Shown one piece after another: positions 5,795 to 6,636 of a stretch of DNA of 6,636 nucleotides (the first letter of the stretch is position 1; each line of letters opens with the position of its first letter). The stretch comes from Armatimonadota bacterium. Its GTDB lineage: Bacteria; Armatimonadota; Armatimonadia; Armatimonadales; Armatimonadaceae. The position numbers and the translations under genes are program-made. The notes under the pieces are model-generated. The model was not told where the DNA came from. It saw nothing but the letters and a program-made list of their open reading frames with translations, and made no database searches. The DNA lies in contig JACMIS010000802.1 of NCBI GenBank assembly GCA_014381035.1, positions 1 through 6,636 on the forward strand. The letters run 5' to 3'.

Positions 5795-6636
5795 TTACGC
5801 CAGGGTACGTTCCGGAACACTGTCACTTGGAACATTCGTCCCCGCCGATTGCGTCAAAAGTTTGCGCTCCTGAACCGCGATTCGCGGCAGGGCGAACAGA
5901 ATACCGGCTGCTGACCAGAATACATAGTTTGCTTGCAACACTGGACTACCAAGCGAGGCAATGAAAGAGAAGAGAATAACTGCGTACATCATCACTGCGA
6001 TTGAACGCAGGTTCGGGTCGGGCAGGGTCCGACAAATTCGAATCCCTTGGTAAAGCGTACCACCAAAAAATCCGACTAAACAGATTAGACCAAAAACACC
6101 AAGGTCGGCATGAATACAGTTCCACTGCGTTTCACGGTTGTTAAATATTCCGAGACCTGTGGTATAAATCATGCCTGTCCCATCTGCCCCTCCTCGAATA
6201 CCCCGTCGAATACCGATCCCGAAGGGGCGCGTGGCAATCGCCTTGGGTATATACGTCAAACTGTTTCCTCTATTGGAAGCATAGTTAGCGACAGGATTAC
6301 CACTGAACACGCTACCGTATCGTCGGGACAATTTACCTTCAGCCGCAATATCGGCGGTAACAAAAGAAACAGTCAACAAAGCAACTAGCATAAAAATCAT
6401 AAAGTAGATGCGTATACTGTCTTCAAAGCGACGTACCGACAACGATAACAGGATTGGTATTACAACACACAGATTTAATACCACTTGGCGCACACCAGAA
6501 ACCGCAAGTGCCATCGCCATCACGGACACGGACAGGAATGACAATACTCTACGCCAAGTGACCATACGCGGCATTGTAGCAATACACAATGACGCAAGCA
6601 TTGCCAAACAAGACACAACAACATAGCCACCCGTGA
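5795..6636 (-). CDS. Multi-pass membrane protein, O-antigen ligase/polymerase (Wzy/WaaL)-like, partial, N-terminus outside window
   Basis: Probably polymerises or ligates lipid-linked polysaccharide at the outer face of the cytoplasmic membrane. The frame is open to the right edge, giving 279 visible residues. A GTG at 6616 is not a convincing start because hydrophobic sequence runs on upstream. Hydrophobic segments lie at roughly 1-20, 28-48, 50-66, 76-94, 180-197, 211-228 and 235-250. Between the fourth and fifth is a long polar loop (about 95-178) holding RPFGIGIRRG (136-145) and ETQWNCIHADLGVFG (168-182). An RPxGxG element followed by a polar stretch with His, then a xGxFG helix, is the layout of the O-antigen ligase domain (PF04932) and of Wzy-like polymerases. 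These families diverge strongly, so this rests on topology and short motifs rather than a firm match. The tail is polar and short. Base composition is poorer in GC than in the left-hand genes. The next GT4 gene starts 12 bases downstream. Choice between polymerase and ligase is open. Confidence 0.7.
   Translation of the reverse strand, partial: TGGYVVVSCLAMLASLCIATMPRMVTWRRVLSFLSVSVMAMALAVSGVRQVVLNLCVVIPILLSLSVRRFEDSIRIYFMIFMLVALLTVSFVTADIAAEGKLSRRYGSVFSGNPVANYASNRGNSLTYIPKAIATRPFGIGIRRGIRGGADGTGMIYTTGLGIFNNRETQWNCIHADLGVFGLICLVGFFGGTLYQGIRICRTLPDPNLRSIAVMMYAVILFSFIASLGSPVLQANYVFWSAAGILFALPRIAVQERKLLTQSAGTNVPSDSVPERTLA

Noticed and set aside
1..6636. Search for tRNA, rRNA, CRISPR repeats, insertion-sequence ends, transposases or phage genes
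   Set aside because: Coding sequence fills almost the whole window, the largest gap is about 63 bases, and I saw no repeated spacer pattern, terminal inverted repeat or RNA-gene signature.

Overview
The window is a compact, one-direction block of cell-surface polysaccharide genes, all on the minus strand, so transcription runs from the right end to the left. It is bacterial by architecture: short gaps, a four-base start/stop overlap and Shine-Dalgarno sequences. The coding DNA is moderately GC-rich on the left and poorer in GC at the right end. The protein families are spread across many phyla, so I do not name an organism from this sequence alone.

In transcription order there are six genes. 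First is a membrane protein resembling O-antigen ligases/polymerases, whose beginning lies outside the window (right edge to 5795). Next is a GT4-type cytoplasmic glycosyltransferase (5782-4583). It is followed by a multi-pass GT-C glycosyltransferase of the PMT/ArnT type (4519-2813). The fourth gene is a membrane-anchored GT2 polyprenyl-phosphate glycosyltransferase (2816-1710). The fifth is a second GT4 glycosyltransferase (1654-461). The last is the first 141 residues of an NAD-dependent sugar-nucleotide epimerase resembling CDP-paratose 2-epimerase (425 to the left edge). No gap exceeds about 65 bases, and I see no promoter or minus-strand terminator inside the block. The six genes therefore look like the middle of one longer operon.

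The parts fit together as an inferred pathway. The epimerase would make a nucleotide sugar, and the two GT4 enzymes would build a repeat unit on a lipid carrier at the cytoplasmic face. The GT2 enzyme would load a sugar onto undecaprenyl phosphate, and the GT-C enzyme would use that lipid-linked sugar at the outer face. The ligase/polymerase-like protein would polymerise or transfer the finished chain. The GT-C and GT2 genes overlap by four bases (ATGA), which suggests a matched donor/transfer pair. No flippase, chain-length regulator or export gene is visible here. I found no RNA gene, CRISPR array, insertion sequence or phage gene. Nothing in the window amounts to a clearly undescribed system. 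The most interesting points are the coupled GT-C/GT2 pair, a hairpin over its internal ribosome binding site, the RfbE-like epimerase and the GC-poor polymerase-like gene.
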